From: Heloderma charlesbogerti | Taxonomy: Eukaryota > Chordata > Lepidosauria > Squamata > Helodermatidae | Direction of reading: 5' to 3' | NCBI GenBank assembly: GCA_026122225.1 | Contig: JANEZZ010001492.1 | Span: 124,001 to 188,000 of the forward strand | Length of the DNA: 64,000 nucleotides | The notes under the pieces: model-generated | Told to the model about the DNA's origin: nothing | The model's input: only the letters and a program-made list of their open reading frames with translations | The model's database searches: none | Shown: positions 32,837 through 43,683 of the stretch, one piece after another | How positions within the stretch are numbered: the stretch's first letter is position 1 | Layout of the letters: each line of letters opens with the position of its first letter | Program-made: the position numbers and the translations under genes

Positions 32837-33321
32837 TAGGGATGGTGAGGGTGCCTGTCTTGGTCCGGGAGTCCAGCGGACCACGTGTGCCCATGCCGCC
32901 TGAGCTGCTCCTGCTGAGCCCTTGCCCGACTGTCCATGGCAATCACAGTACTGCACACATAGACATATACACAAAATGGTGCTGTGAATCTTGCGTATAT
33001 GGGCAATTCACAATGCCATTTTGCATATAAGTCTATGTGCGCATTTTTCGCACATAGACTTACATGCAAAATGGTGCTGTGAATCTCCCATAGACGCAAG
33101 ATTCACGGCACCATTCTGCATATAAATCTATGTGCGTAGTTTTGAGATTGCCATGTTTTTTCAAAACAAGGCGACCACGGAGGAGGAGGACAGGGCCCGG
33201 TTAAGTGCGGACGGCTTGGTGAGTGGTTATGGGGCTCGAGTGCGGGCCCAGGGATGCACGAGCAGGGGCAGGGGCTGGGCAGGCACCCAGATAACCCAGA
33301 TGGGGGGGGCACCCATCCCTA
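32837..33321. mobile_element. hAT-type palindromic element, copy H
   Basis: 485 bp, TAGGGATGG to CCATCCCTA. Flanks GCCGCTTT (32829-32836) and GCCACTTT (33322-33329) match at 7 of 8. The core (about 32956-33133) holds nested hairpins: GTGAATCTTGCGTATATGGG...GCAAGATTCAC outside and CATATAAGTCTATGTGCGC...CACATAGACTTACATG inside. A related core is at 53695-53779. A plus-strand donor-like TTGGTGAGTGG is at 33217-33226 in the right arm. Confidence 0.82.
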
Positions 33322-33329
33322 GCCACTTT

Positions 33330-33357
33330 ACACCTCTCTCTCTCTCTCTCTCTCTCC
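33330..33357 (+). repeat. (TC)n microsatellite
   Basis: About 13 TC units directly after the copy H target duplication. Confidence 0.85.
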
Positions 33358-35202
33358 ACACACAAGCACACAGAGCTCACTGATTGGGGGCATTTTTTAA
33401 GATATACAGGGGGTTGTAAATTTTGTTAAATAAATACTGTCTGCTTTCAGAATTGGATAAATGTATCTGCAATGCTAGCATAGCAGCATGATTCACCACA
33501 CTGAGCTGATGGCAATCTGAATGCTCCATTTTGAAGTGGGGTGGCGGACATTTCTGTAGGGGAAATAGGAATGCCTTCACAAATCTCTTTGGATCCTTTC
33601 AAGCTCTCCTTTTGCTCCCCTCACCCAATTTTATCAATAAACCTTCATGACAGAATGGATGGCACCAGTTGGCAATTAGTTTGCCAGTGGGCAACTTTGA
33701 ATTGTGGACTAGTGGGTCTAACTGGGAAGCCACTCCTGGCAAGCTCAGCCACTGGTCTCTTCCAGCACTGTTCCCCTGTCCTCCGTGCTACCCCACCAGG
33801 GGCAGGGATATAGGGCTTAGAGTATACAGCACCCTACCCAGAGAAGACAAGGTCCCTATGCAGATGTTCAAAGAACATGTGTGGGTATCAGGCATGGAGG
33901 AGGGAGCAGAAGTATGCACACCATCCCTTCCCCCAACATGCTCGTCCTCATCCACTCTACTCCTGACCTTCAAACATGAGCAGGAAAATGTGCCAAGTTT
34001 TTCAGAGCACATTTGGCTGCATGTGCTTAGAATCCTCCCCACAATCAGGAATCCTGATCATGCATTCAGCCAAACACACTAAAAATGGGCCCTTCAGACC
34101 TTCCCGCTCAACATGGGAAGGTAGTGGGTGGAGCCGTCATGCGCACTCCCACAGTCCCTCCATGCTTTATGCCCACACATATTCTTTGAATACCTAGGGC
34201 TCCCATCTTGTTAGCATGCTCCAATTTTAGTCTGCCTTCTGGTCAGGGCAGAAGTCAGTTTGGAGCCAGAAAGCCAGCATGAAAGACCAAGCCAGGAGGC
34301 AGAGCCAAGGACTACACAAAAACACACCAGAGCCTGGAAGACCAGTGTTGCTCAAGCAAGGTCTCAACCAAACTGGAAGCCTTTTATCGCCCTTCCTGTC
34401 CAATGCCCAAGCTGGTTGGGTGGGGCCTGTCCAGAGCCTGATAATACTTCATTGCCAGGGAGATATTCCATGCTGAATGTCTGAACGCTCACCCCACAGG
34501 GCAGTCACACCAGAACCAAAGATTCTATGTTCTAGGCCCGGTAGGTTCTGGCACTTCACTCCTGTCTTCCTCAAAGCCTGTTTTCGTCCACTCACTCACG
34601 TGCTCATCTGTCTGTCTTACTTTTTAAAAAAAGCATTGAGGGGAGAGAGGGGTTTGCTGCTGGGAGGCCCCAAAGCATCCCCTATGAGGCCAGATTTGGC
34701 TTATCACCAATCCCCAGCTACTGTGAAGCTATGTTAGAGAGCAGTGGGTTTTGGTTTGGTTTGCTCTGGGATTTTCTATCTATTATTTTGGCTCCAAATT
34801 CTTAGAGACTTACTATTTTTGAAAGTGACGGTGAAAGTAAGGAAAAGGAAATGTAAGAAAGGAAGTTGATACATCTATGGTGGCCCAGCAGATCACAGTT
34901 TCCATTGTGAATTCACATTACCAAAGCAGACTTCCCAACAACTCTAGCACATTTTGGAGTGTTTTACAGGAGGAAATGTCTCATTTTTCGCCCCTGGCAG
35001 GTTCTCTTTTATGCAAGTAGCAGAGAAGTGTTTTCAACATCTGGATTTTTAAAAGTGGTTTTGAAAAGAGCAAATGTTTCAATTCCTTCACCTAAAACTC
35101 TTAACATATGGTGTCAGAAGAACTGTGAATTTCTGTCACAGGAAAAGTTTTAGTCTAAAAAGTTTCATTCATCATGTCTCTGTGCCATATTCCTCTAGCA
35201 AA
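33358..35202. other. Unassigned
   Basis: 1.8 kb without a recognisable element or gene. The open frames here have no domain features. Confidence 0.35.
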
Positions 35203-35450
35203 TGGGCCTTATTTATTTATTTATTGCATTTATACCCCTCCTTTCTTCCTCTTGCAAGGAACCCAAGGCGGCTTACATTATCCTCCTCCTCTCCATTTTA
35301 TCCTCACAACAACAACCCTGTGAGGTGTGTTGGGCTGAGAGTCTGTGACTGGCCCAAAGTCACCCAGTGAGCTTTCATGGCCGAGTGGGGACTAGAACCC
35401 AGATCTCCCACCTCCTAGTCCAACACTCTTGCCACTACACTACACTGGCC
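35203..35450 (-). mobile_element. tRNA-derived CORE-type SINE, antisense
   Basis: The inverse reads: tRNA-like head (GGCCAGTGTAGTGTAGTGGC, then a TAGAACC-type B box near 35394), CORE-like GTGACTTTGGGCCAGTCACA, CACAGGGTTGTTGTGAGGAT, and an L2-like tail (GGGTATAAATGCAATAAATA). The L2-like tail suggests L2 mobilised it. Confidence 0.8.
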
Positions 35451-35683
35451 CAAATACTCTGGGCCATGGAGTCCACCTGGGACTTCAGTGACAGGGATGG
35501 ATGTCCCTGATGCATGCAGGGAACATGGTGTAGGGATATGTGTTGGGGTGCAACCGCTGGCACTGCCACCAACCTATACATGTTCAAATGACATGCTGAG
35601 CAGATCCTAGGTGCATAAAAACACTGCTTTTGTAGGCTCTGTACTAATAATATGGAACCTCGTAAAAAGGAGGGGATTATATC

Positions 35684-36714
35684 TAGGGCTGTGAACGGAC
35701 CCCTTGCTCTGCTTCAGATGCTGCTTTGGATCTTCTGAAGCAGCCCCGCTCTGCTTCAGACCAATTCAGACCCCCTCCACTTCGACTGAGTTCCGAATCT
35801 GAAATGAGATTCAGACATCCGAATCATTTGTTTTTGGCATTTCGCCTTCCCCCCTCCCTCCTCCTAGGCATGTACGAAACCCCACTTACCTGGGTCCGCT
35901 GGGTTCCACGGGGGGGGGGGAGGTGATCTGGTCATCCCCCCAGAATCCTCAATGGGGGGGAGGTGATCCGGTCCTCCCCCCTGGAATCCTGCCCGGCCAG
36001 CTCCGCTCCGCGGCCAGTCTGTGGAGCTGCCAGGCGGGCCAATCCGCAGCAGGGGGCCCATCTGCTGCCAGGCTGCTGCAGATGCAAATGACGTCCTGCA
36101 TAAGGGACGCCATTTGTGTATGTATTTATGTAGCCTATCACGGCTAAAGCAGGGACACAAATGGCGGCCGCTACAGCATTTGCGTCCCTGTCTAGTGCCG
36201 TGATAGGCTATGTAAATATTTATGTAGCCTATCACGGCTAAAGTGGGGACGCAAATGGCAGCCACTACGATGGCCACCATTTGTGGCTGCAGCAGCCCGG
36301 AAGACGACCCAGAGCCGCCGCCAGAGCTGCCGCCGGGGCCTCCGCCACCAGAGCCGCTGCCAGGTAGGTCCGTTCCAGGGATTTCAGGGGGTGGCGGGGG
36401 TAGTCCGTTCCACCACGGACTCCGGATTCTAAAGAATCTGGCCTCACTGGAGTCCATGGCGGAATTCTCCAGCATCCCTACCTCCTCCTCCTCCTCCACA
36501 TGATCTTTCAGAAGTTGATACATTTTGGAGACAGCCTGTCTGGGCTTCTCAGAAGGCATAACAAGAGCTCTGAATATATGAGGCGGACCGAGGTGCCTTG
36601 TAGGTGACCTGCTTTGGTTTGGGGTGCCTCGGTGCTGTTCCGATCCACTTTGTATCAAGACAGCCCGCTTCACCTCGTTATTCGGGCTTCAGACCGAAGC
36701 GGTGCACAACCCTA
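35684..36714. mobile_element. TAGGGCTGTG-type hAT element, interrupted by copy E
   Basis: Starts TAGGGCTGTGAACGGACC, ends AGCGGTGCACAACCCTA. Flanks ATTATATC (35676-35683) and GTTATATC (36715-36722) match at 7 of 8. Without copy E it is about 410 bp. The right part (CTGAAGC, GAGGTGCC, GAGCTCTTGTTATGCC in inverse) matches the element interrupted by CR1 at 50552. Confidence 0.8.
35865..36480. mobile_element. hAT-type palindromic element, copy E, inside another hAT-type element
   Basis: 616 bp, TAGGCATGTACGAAACCCCA to AATTCTCCAGCATCCCTA. The duplication CCTCCTCC (35857-35864, 36481-36488) is perfect but lies in a CCT-rich tract. Two GATAGGCTA/TAGCCTATC hairpins surround a GGGACACAAATGGCGGCC hairpin. 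Outward donor-like sites: minus-strand CAGGTAAGT (35884-35892, full consensus) and plus-strand CAGGTAGGT (36361-36369). Same subfamily as copies C and F. Confidence 0.85.
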
Positions 36715-37131
36715 GTTATATCCAATGTTACACTAGCAGAAAAATTACAAGAGTTGGTGTTCCACTAGCAGCAGCACAACTGCTAGCAGAAAAACTAGCG
36801 CAACCAACACCTTGAAGTCGTAATGAGCTATGTAACAGCTTCTGCAATGCCTTGTGAAACATCTTGTGCAATGGCTTGCAAAAGTGGAATCAAAATATTG
36901 GATTTGTCACTTCCACATGGATGAAGACGGGGTTTCTGCAAATGATAGAAGCCTTCTGCTAGTAGAATGACACCACTGGATACAATTTTGAGTCCCTGAT
37001 CACATGTCACAAACTCTTTCGAATGTCTGCAGGTTTAAATGTCTGTGGAGGTGGGGATAGCAGGTACCACTTGAAGCAGGTCACTTCACCTTGCTAAAAG
37101 TCAGGGCTGGGACCAATGCTATCACCTATTC
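36715..37131. other. Unassigned
   Basis: Nothing recognised apart from short AGCAGAAAAA direct repeats near 36737 and 36785. Confidence 0.35.
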
Positions 37132-37325
37132 AATGCGGGAAGTTGCCTTATACCAAGTCAGGCCATTGGTCCATCTAGCCCAGTATTGTGGACACTGACT
37201 GGCAGTGGATCTCCAGGTTTTCAGGCAGGAGTTTTTCCATCCCTACCTGGAGATGCTGGGGATTGAACCTGGGACCTTCTGCATGCCCAGCAGGTGCTCT
37301 GCCACTGAGCTCCAGCCTTTCCCCA
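37132..37325 (-). mobile_element. tRNA-derived SINE with CR1-like tail, antisense
   Basis: The inverse reads GAGCTCAGTGGCAGAGCACC (A box), then GGTCCCAGGTTCAATCCCCA (B box, from about 37260), a unique body, and a tail (TGGACCAATGGCCTGACTTG) related to the CR1 3' end. A second copy lies at 46605-46800. Not a functional tRNA gene. Confidence 0.75.
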
Positions 37326-37357
37326 TTACGATCACCCCAGCATTGTCAGGGGGGTCC

Positions 37358-37425
37358 GTCTCTCTCTCTCTCTCTCTCTGTCTCAATCTCAATCTCAATC
37401 TCAGTCTCTCTTTCACATACACACA
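37358..37425 (+). repeat. (TC)n / (TCAATC)n simple repeat
   Basis: TC units followed by CTCAATCTCAATCTCAATCT. Confidence 0.9.
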
Positions 37426-37509
37426 CACCCTGACTCAGATTGCCATTCTCTGACATCTCCCTTATGTTGCCCATCTCCCATTTTCCTGGTATTGCCTTGG
37501 GAATGTAAA

Positions 37510-37999
37510 GAAGCAGAGACATCACCTTGCCAACAAAGGTCCATATAATCAAAACTATGCTTTTCCCAGTAGTAACTTATGGCTGTGAGAGCTGGATTAT
37601 AAGGAAGGCTGAGCGCTGAAGAATTGATGCTTTCGAACTGTGGTGCTGGAGAAGACTCTTACGAGTCCCCTGGACTGCAAGGAGGTCAAATCAGTCCATC
37701 CTAAAGGAAATCAACCCTGAGTGCTCATTGGAAGGACAGATACTGAAGCTGAAGCTTGAATATTTTGGACACCTAATGCGAAGAGAAAACTCACTGGAAA
37801 AGACCCTGATGCTGGGAAATATCGAAGGCAAAAGGAGAAGGGGACAGCAGAGGATGAGATGGCTAGATAGCATCACCAATGCAATGAATATGAATTTGAG
37901 CACACTCCGGGAGAGAGCGGAGGACAGAAAGGCCTGGCATGCTATGGTCCATGGGGTCACGAAGAGTCGGACACAAGTTAACGACTGAACAACAACAAT
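37510..37999 (+). pseudogene. BovB LINE 3' part, truncated, with a nonsense codon
   Basis: Begins at AAGCAGAGACATCACCTTGC and encodes the BovB C-terminus (YGCESWIIRKAER, then TGA near 37617 where intact copies have an arginine codon, then KLKLEYFGHLMRRENSLEKT). Ends ACGACTGAACAACAACAATA. Confidence 0.87.
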
Positions 38000-39184
38000 A
38001 CTTTCTGATAGTGTCACCAAAACACACATTGGCAAGTTTTATTTTGCTCCTGTCTGAACAAACTGCAGTTTTCTTTCTGGCTGACAATGCTATATGTATT
38101 TCACTGGGAAGATGAATGCCCAGCAGCTTATTAAAAAAATAAACCCACCAGTTTTATGAGCATCATTCTTGCTTAGTGCTCACCTTTCTGTACCATAAGG
38201 TGCACAACCCAGGTGACCTTACTCAGCAATATATTTCTGGCTGCCACTGGGTGTTAGCTCACCTTGAGTAGAATCAGCAAATAAGCTTGGGTGAAAACAA
38301 TCTGAGGCAGTTTGCTGTGTATTTTCAGAGAACAGAGAGCCAAGCAAAGTGAGAACTGTCCCAAACCCAACTGAACAGGTGTGCATTTCCATAATGGCTG
38401 AAAGAGTTGGAGAGGCAGGGATGGTTTGCTGCGTGTGCTTTGGAAATGAATTAGCAATCTTCCTGCACCCTGTCCTAGTGATTGAAATAAATGACTTTGT
38501 TAAATTGCTAAGCAGGTTGACCCATCTGTTGGCCCATGAATGTTCAGATTCTCCAAGGGTTTATTATTGCAAATAATAACTGCCATATGCAACCGTAAAC
38601 AGTTCTTTTAGAGATGACTGAAACATTCTGTGTTACTTCTGAAGGCAATTTACAAAGCCATTCATAGTCCCATAAAGGATCTGCCCTTCAACAAAACTTT
38701 CACAAAGTGATCCTGACCAGTTTATACTGCTGATAGGGTGTATCTAGTTTCCTTCCAGCAAAGGCACTGGTAAAACTACACCGGAAGACTGGAACAACTT
38801 AGTATCCATTCTCCAAGGGCAGAGCAAGGTGAAATCATGAGTCACTGCAACTTGATGTCCCTAAACAACTGGCTTCCAGATCCTGGCGTGTGCTTATTCA
38901 AAGGGGGCATTAGCCGCAATCAGAATACTGCATGTACAATCTGTGTTTTAAAATGCATTGTAAAATAAATCGGAGATGACATGATGTCAGCGATTGTAGG
39001 AAAACACTCATCAGGCCAAGTGGAGTAGGGGGAAAACTTTTCAAAAGGAAAATGACTCTGTCCAATGGGATAGATAGGCTTTGCAATGTAGCTCGAAGCT
39101 CACTAAATTCTGGCTCTGTCCCAGGAAGGGAATAAAGCTTGGCTTCTAGATCCAGATCGTTCCAGGTCCAGTTTCCAGATAGCT
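38000..39184. other. Unassigned
   Basis: Nothing recognised in 1.2 kb. Confidence 0.35.
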
Positions 39185-39417
39185 ACCACAAGATGTTGTG
39201 ATGGCCACCAGTTTGGATAGATTTAAACAGGGATTAAACCAATTCATGGAGGAGAAGACTATCAATGGCTACTAGTCTTGATGCCTATATGCTGCCTTCA
39301 GAATCAGAGGCAGTAGGCCTCTCTATACCGATTGCTGGGGCACACGAGCAGGAGAGTGCTATTGCACTCATGTTCTACTTGTGGGTTTCCCATAGGCATC
39401 TGGTTAGCCACTGAATG
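39185..39417 (+). mobile_element. CR1 LINE 3' fragment, sense
   Basis: GTTGTGATGGCCACCAGTTT, then CATGGAGGAGAAGACTATCA and TTGCTGGGGCACACGAGCAG: same 3' region as the CR1 at 8725, in direct orientation. Confidence 0.8.
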
Positions 39418-39508
39418 TTGGACTACAATGTCCATCATCCTCCACCATTAGCCATGCTGTCTGGGGATGGTGGGAGTTGTAGTCCAACAACATCTGGAGG
39501 GCCTAATG
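39418..39508. mobile_element. Palindromic element (GTTGGACTACAA / TTGTAGTCCAAC)
   Basis: GTTGGACTACAATGTCCATC at the left pairs with the inverse GGTGGGAGTTGTAGTCCAAC at the right, around CCATTAGCCATGCTGTC. Related foldbacks lie at 46316-46430 and 48212-48360. Reminiscent of hAT elements with CAGGGGTGGGGAA termini. Confidence 0.6.
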
Positions 39509-40743
39509 TTCCCCTTGCAATGTGATTCACAGACCAAAGAAAAGTGTGCTTGAAAATACATACATTTAAAAAGTATACATGAGAAGGTGCATACTTTAAA
39601 AAAATGTGCACGAAAGGTATTTACCTTTGGAAAAATGTGCACCAAAATATGCTCAATTGTTTTGCGAAAACAGGTGGGGGAGAAGCTCACAATTTGCTAC
39701 GGACACGAGCAGGGATGAGCTTTGAGATGGAAACTGAAAAACCTTTATGAGCTCGGGTTTTACAGATATCCACATTCCTATCTACAGACATATGTCTTAT
39801 TGTTTGGCCTTCTCTCTGTGTGAATGGCCTAAAATTAATTCCTGAACAGCAGGAATTTTATCTTCTTCTTTTTTTAACCACCCTGTAATGATCACCATCC
39901 TCATGCTGGAACACATACCCACACACACTGCATCAAGATGCCTTCTGTATTATAGCAAAACCTATAAACCACTGTGTAGGGTATCCATGATTTGTTCATG
40001 ATGTTAGCAATGACCCATCATGGATAAAGTACAGATGTGCAATTACTGATGGATGCCTCACGTCCAGCACATGGCTGGCTCTTGATGTATTCCATGCAAG
40101 TATTCATCATGTGTGGAAGGATCTTCTCTTTTTAAAAAATCTGTGAATAATCGAAGGCCTAATACCACATTTTGTACTCGATAAACCCACCAAAATGAAT
40201 CCCTCTCTTAAAGGACGTAAGAACTATGCCATTAAATAGGCATACATATGCTGCTGCTCAGGACATGATGACTTATTGGGATCTTCTGACTAGCCAAATG
40301 ACTGAGCCTTCCCTGGGCTGATTTATGCTAGAGTGAAGTGCCTTTTACAGAGGAATCCAAGGAAGGGTTGCCATAGAAATAGACACTTGAGTGCATGATA
40401 TGGAAACCGAATAAGGATTCAGGCAAGTAACACCTGCAACATGAGATACCAAAACAGAAGGCCTTTACAGCTCAAACTAGGAACTGTATTCATATATAAA
40501 CCAAGGCAAAGAGCCATGGGGCACTTCAGTAAGGTTTTGTGAGGAACTGAGCATGCCTTACTTCCCCATAGGAAGACCATTTTCAGTGACATTGTGTCAA
40601 GATATGCCAGGATACTCTTTGTTTTGCCTTATGTGAGAAAGAAGACATATGTTAGGTAGAGGCCCTCTAGTGTGGGGCAGACCTACTTGGGAAATGTTTA
40701 TTCTCAATTAGAATAAATTGGAGCCAAAGCACATGAACATCAA
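39509..40743. other. Unassigned; AT-rich part (39540-39670) may be a decayed hAT-type copy
   Basis: Repeated AAAATGTGCAC motifs resemble the interior of copies I, J and K, and CAGGGATGAG sits at 39710, but no pair of termini with a duplication could be found. Confidence 0.35.
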
Positions 40744-40833
40744 CAGTGCAGTCCTATATGTCTCTATTCAGAAATAAGCCCCATTGAGTTCAGTGCAGCT
40801 TACTCCAAGGTAACTGGGTGTAAAATCACAGCC
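40744..40833. mobile_element. Palindromic TWA-flanked MITE
   Basis: CAGTGCAGTCCTATATGTC to AAAATCACAGCC, with inner arms ATTCAGAAATAAGCCCCATT. Right flank TAA (40834-40836); left flank CAA, one base changed. Confidence 0.55.
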
Positions 40834-40843
40834 TAAAGGTTTG

Positions 40844-41219
40844 TTAGGGTGGCTACTTATAAATCACAAAAAAAAAAAGAGGGCAAAAGAAGATACCAAT
40901 TTGCATGAAGTTTGCCTGGGCTAATTTATGTGTACAGGTGCAAATGTAGAAATAATTATTATAATTTCAATAGAAGTGCAGTATGTCTCACCATAGCATG
41001 GAACCTTGTAACCTGTGACCTGTGTGCCTTGCTCAATCTGCTGTCCAGGTGCTGTTGATGGGCAACTTCAAGGCCCCTGCACCCCCTCCTTCGTTATGGT
41101 TCTTTATCAGACCAGATGGCCCTTCAAACAGAAAACCCCTTCAAAACATACTACAGTCTTCTGGCCGCCCTTCAAACTGAGGACTGTCCTCTACAAAAGA
41201 GGACACATGGCCATCCTGT
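40844..41219 (+). mobile_element. TAGGGTGGCCA-type MITE, copy 2
   Basis: TAGGGTGGCTACTTATAAAT to GAGGACACATGGCCATCCTG, with the internal landmarks TTGATGGGCAACTTCAAG and ATGGTTCTTTATCAGACC. Best-preserved pair of ends in this family. Confidence 0.65.
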
Positions 41220-41339
41220 TAGACTAAAGTTGTTGATCCTGTGACAAGACCACATACACAATTTTGTCAAACTCGTTTACATGCAGGACCAGAATTAGAA
41301 TCTGGAAAACAGAAGTGGACTAGAGCCACTTCATTTGCA

Positions 41340-41820
41340 AAGGGGCAAGGCAGGGGTAGGAAACTTGTGGCCTTCCAGATCTTTTGGCCTACAAGTCCCA
41401 TCAATGGTAGGCATGGCTGAGCACATGCCAAGGGCCTACAGGCTGTCAGGGGCCTACGGACCAGAGTCCCCTTATGTTTCCCCTCCTAGTCACTATTGCA
41501 ACCTATTTGTTTACCTGCCTTTTGCTCTGGCCCAGACAATGGTGATGGTAAGAATGAGCATCAGCGTCAGATGCCACTGCCTACTTGCACTCTGGCTCTC
41601 CACCTGACAAATAAGCAACTGTAGCCATGAGAAAGAGGAGGAAGAGCAATAGCAGCTGGTGACAATGGCAGTGAGAAGATATGCTCACTGAGAGAGGGGG
41701 CCCACTGGGGGTGTCTGCCCAAGGGCCCTCAGAAACCTGGAGCCGGCACTGCCCCTCATGGCTAGGGCTAATGGGAGTTGTAGGCCCCAAATCTGGAGGG
41801 TCACACATTGCCCACTCCTT
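41340..41820. mobile_element. Palindromic hAT-like element with an inner insertion
   Basis: Left arm CAGGGGTAGGAAACTTGTGG and CCTACAAGTCCCATCAATGG; right arm GGCTAGGGCTAATGGGAGTT, then GTAGGCCCCAAATCTGGAGG and CATTGCCCACTCCTTG. Between the arms (about 41440-41752) a second sequence ends AAACCTGGAGCCGGCACTG, the inverse of a CAGTGCCGGCTCC terminus typical of hAT elements. Confidence 0.5.
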
Positions 41821-42240
41821 GTCTCAGTGCAGCCTTCACAAAAGAGCCCCTTTGCAACCATTCATAAGCCCCCTGGAAGCATTTGCCTGCAGCACATCAG
41901 GGCCAAAACTGGGGAGGGGGTCATGGGCACACACACTGCATGCACTCAGAAACCTGCCTGCCCATTCAGTATCAGGAACAATATATTGGTGCAGCTATCT
42001 TTTGGGATTTGGCAACAGAGGGCACTAAAGTCTTGAGGGAGAACGGCATTTTCTTTCACAAGGTCTCCATAACTTGTCAAAATAGTAGCTGCCATTGAGA
42101 GCAGCGGGAACTCGGTACAGCCACCTCGTAGAATTCAGCACGCTCTGTTGCAGCATGAGCTGAGAGCGCTCTGTACTGAATCAAAGGGACTGCCATATTG
42201 CACTGCAATTCGCTGCTGAAGCTAGGTGGGGCATCCAGCT
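41821..42240. other. Unassigned
   Basis: Nothing recognised. Confidence 0.35.
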
Positions 42241-42640
42241 GTGTTTTCCAACACTGGGTCATATGGGCCAACTCACTAGAGTGGCCAAGTATCTTCCATC
42301 TGAAGGGCTGCCAGAGGACTGTTCTCTCATTGAAGGTGTCCTCTGTTTGAAGGGCTGCCCTGTCCAATTCCACTTTAAAGATGATGAACCATAAGAACTG
42401 TTGCCCCTCAGCAGTTAGCACCTGATCAACAGACTGGCACACAGGTCACCTAGTCACAGTCTTCTGCACTAAGGTGAGATGTATCACATTTCTATTTAAG
42501 TTATAATAGTTATTTATAAATTTGCATCTATACATATACATTAGCATATGCAAATGTTGTGCAACCTAGCGTCCTTGGTTTTGGTGATGCATTTCCTTTT
42601 TTTTTGATGATTCATAATGAACAAGGTCTTCTCCACATCC
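42241..42640 (-). mobile_element. TAGGGTGGCCA-type MITE, copy 3, antisense and decayed
   Basis: GAAGGTGTCCTCTGTTTGAA, GAACCATAAGAACTGTTGCC, CAGCAGTTAGCACCTG, then AAATTTGCATCTATACATAT and a CATTTCCTTTTTTTTTGATG end, in the inverse order of copies 1 and 2. Confidence 0.55.
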
Positions 42641-42929
42641 CACTGCCCCACGCCCAGAAAAGTTCAGAAATATCAAGGGGGCAGCACTGTCACATAACGT
42701 GTCACTTTGGGGGGTGCGAAACACCTTGACCCATTATCTCTCTGAGACAAGAATCTAGGGCTGTTCATGTTTTTTTCTTTTTTCTTTTTCTTGAGAAGAT
42801 GGTAGCCCTATTTGGCTAAAGATCAACAGGTTTAGAATTAAGTTTGTTTTTTGTGCTTGGGAAACCAAGCAAGACATTTTTGGCCAACCCAGCATGTGAG
42901 CTTACATAATTCCTAAAGCAGATGTTCCT
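42641..42929. other. Unassigned
   Basis: Nothing recognised. Confidence 0.35.
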
Positions 42930-43225
42930 GAGCTTGGGCTGGCCTAAGGCATTTTGCTGCCTGAGGCAAAGGACAAAAGGGGTGACTCCCCCACCCCATT
43001 CCACGTACAAAAGCCAACTGAACTGGCAGCTGAATTTTACTCCATTGCTGTGATGGGAAAGCATCCTTCACTGCACCTAAGGGCAGCAGGCTAGCTTAGG
43101 GGGTCCAGGACAGGCCATGAGTCATGCACAGCTCTGTCCTCCGAGACTTCACCATCACTCCCTGGCCCCTAGAATTTACTCTCTGAGGCAGCCAGCTTAC
43201 TGTGCTTAATGTTAGAGCTGGTCCT
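42930..43225. mobile_element. Foldback DNA element (GGGCTGGCC ends), second copy
   Basis: GGGCTGGCCTAAGGCATTTT, then GCTGCCTGAGGCAAAG at the left; CTCTGAGGCAGCCAGCTTAC and GAGCTGGTCCTG at the right. Related to 1819-2104. Confidence 0.45.
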
Positions 43226-43249
43226 GTCGTGAGCAAATTCAATCCCCAG

Positions 43250-43672
43250 ACAAATTTTATTTATTTATTTATTTCATTTTATTTATTTGATTTATACCCT
43301 GCCTTTCTACCAAAAAATGGCACTCAAGGCAGCTTACAAAAACAATTTAAAATATATTAAAACAATAAAACAAATGAAAATATAATAAAGACAACAATTA
43401 CAGAATAAAAACAGCAGCCAGCCCTCAGACTCACTTATAGGCCAAAGGCCTTCTTGAATAAATCGGTCTTGGCCTGCCATCAGAAGGATAGCAGAGAGGG
43501 AGTGAACCTAGCCTCCCTTGGGAGGGAGTTCCACAGCCTGGGAACGGCCACCACTCTCTCACGTCGGCACCACTCGGGTGGAGGTGTTCTCGAAAAAAGG
43601 GCCTCTCCAGAAGACCTTAAGGACCAGTCAGGCTCGTATGGGAGAAGGTGGTCTTTCAGGTAGCCAAATCCC
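43250..43672 (-). pseudogene. L2/CR1-group LINE 3' end, antisense, with ORF remnant
   Basis: 3' end at the left ((ATTT)n, then GATTTATACCCTGCCTTTCT). The inverse frame (43674-43480) encodes GYLKDHLLPYEP, then VAVPRLWNSLPREARFTPSL, the ORF2 C-terminus also seen in the L2 at 5065. Another copy of this subfamily is at 46870-47190. Confidence 0.6.
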
Positions 43673-43683
43673 ATGACTTGAGC

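Noticed and set aside
37255..37315. tRNA gene, from A-box and B-box-like motifs
   Set aside because: The motifs lie in a SINE head with a CR1-like tail. A second, diverged copy is at 46605-46800 and no intact cloverleaf is apparent.
41340..42100. Protein-coding exon suggested by three overlapping frames
   Set aside because: The region is a palindromic hAT-like element with an insertion; the frames have no conserved domain and overlap in different phases.
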